Origin: Kalaharituber pfeilii
Lineage: Eukaryota > Ascomycota > Pezizomycetes > Pezizales > Pezizaceae
Direction of reading: 5' to 3'
Assembly: GCA_015179045.1 (NCBI GenBank)
Contig: WHUZ01000102.1
Span: 144,402-208,401 of the forward strand
DNA length: 64,000 nucleotides
Numbering within the stretch: position 1 is the first letter of the stretch; each line of letters begins with the position of its first letter. Position numbers and translations under genes: made by a program. Below, piece by piece: positions 63,937 to 64,000 of the stretch. The notes under the pieces were generated by a model that saw only the letters and a list, made by a program, of their open reading frames with translations, was not told the DNA's origin and searched no databases.

Positions 63937-64000
63937 CTACTAGCCAGTAAAATATGTATTCGGACAGCGGTACCAATGCACCATTATGCGCTAGTCCGAA
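63937..64000. mobile_element. palindromic MITE, cut by the window end
   Basis: CTAGCCAGTAAAATATGTAT followed by TCGGACAG, ATGCGCTAGTCCGAA repeats the 86-bp element at 22407-22492 in the opposite orientation of its loop. The right arm continues beyond the window. Confidence 0.75.

Overview
The window looks like a gene-poor, transposon-rich stretch of a filamentous ascomycete (Pezizomycotina) genome. The evidence is short GT-AG introns (50-122 bp), a Zn2Cys6 regulator with a fungal-specific regulatory domain, a fungal seven-helix rhodopsin-domain protein, a CE1 esterase with a fungal cellulose-binding module (CBM1), a small secreted cysteine-rich protein, and many Tad-like LINEs, TA-flanked MITEs and solo LTRs. 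No species can be named from sequence alone. I support six host genes in 64 kb. Much of the remainder, especially from 23 kb on, is repeats, often nested.

Layout. 1-2.8 kb: non-coding, with a long pyrimidine tract and a TATA motif upstream of a five-exon Zn2Cys6 regulator (2798-6663, +). 8.2-11.6 kb: two pogo/Fot1-like MITEs. 12.5-14.4 kb: six-exon rhodopsin-domain membrane protein (+). 16.7-20.7 kb: a micro foldback, a rearranged MITE pair and a LINE tail. 21.0-22.2 kb: acetylxylan/feruloyl-esterase-like CE1-CBM1 gene (+) with one frame break. 23.2-25.2 kb: a three-deep nest of insertions. 25.5-27.3 kb: a 573-residue orphan ORF (+) with a fresh 74-residue tandem duplication. 28.4-45.2 kb: LINEs, MITEs, solo LTRs and minisatellites inserted in each other. 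46.2-46.8 kb: two-exon secreted protein (-). 49.4-53.5 kb: minisatellites and TIR elements. 54.5-55.6 kb: 361-residue ORF (-). 55.9-64 kb: LINE pieces, a 1.3-1.7-kb-arm inverted duplication (57.3-60.8 kb), three solo LTRs and a MITE cut by the window end.

The most unusual signal is a population of about 40-nt 'LINE tails'. Two LINE families each leave very short copies made of a conserved hairpin plus poly(A), each bounded by a 9-15-bp target-site duplication. In most of them the 5' end falls at nearly the same nucleotide, the 5' foot of the hairpin. Ordinary random 5' truncation does not predict that, so a discrete small retroposed RNA, or a programmed stop of reverse transcription, is a reasonable hypothesis.

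The regulator and the esterase each look intact except for one missing base within a run of three identical bases (CCC to CC, GGG to GG). Adding that base gives lengths divisible by three in both, so assembly errors are as likely as real mutations.
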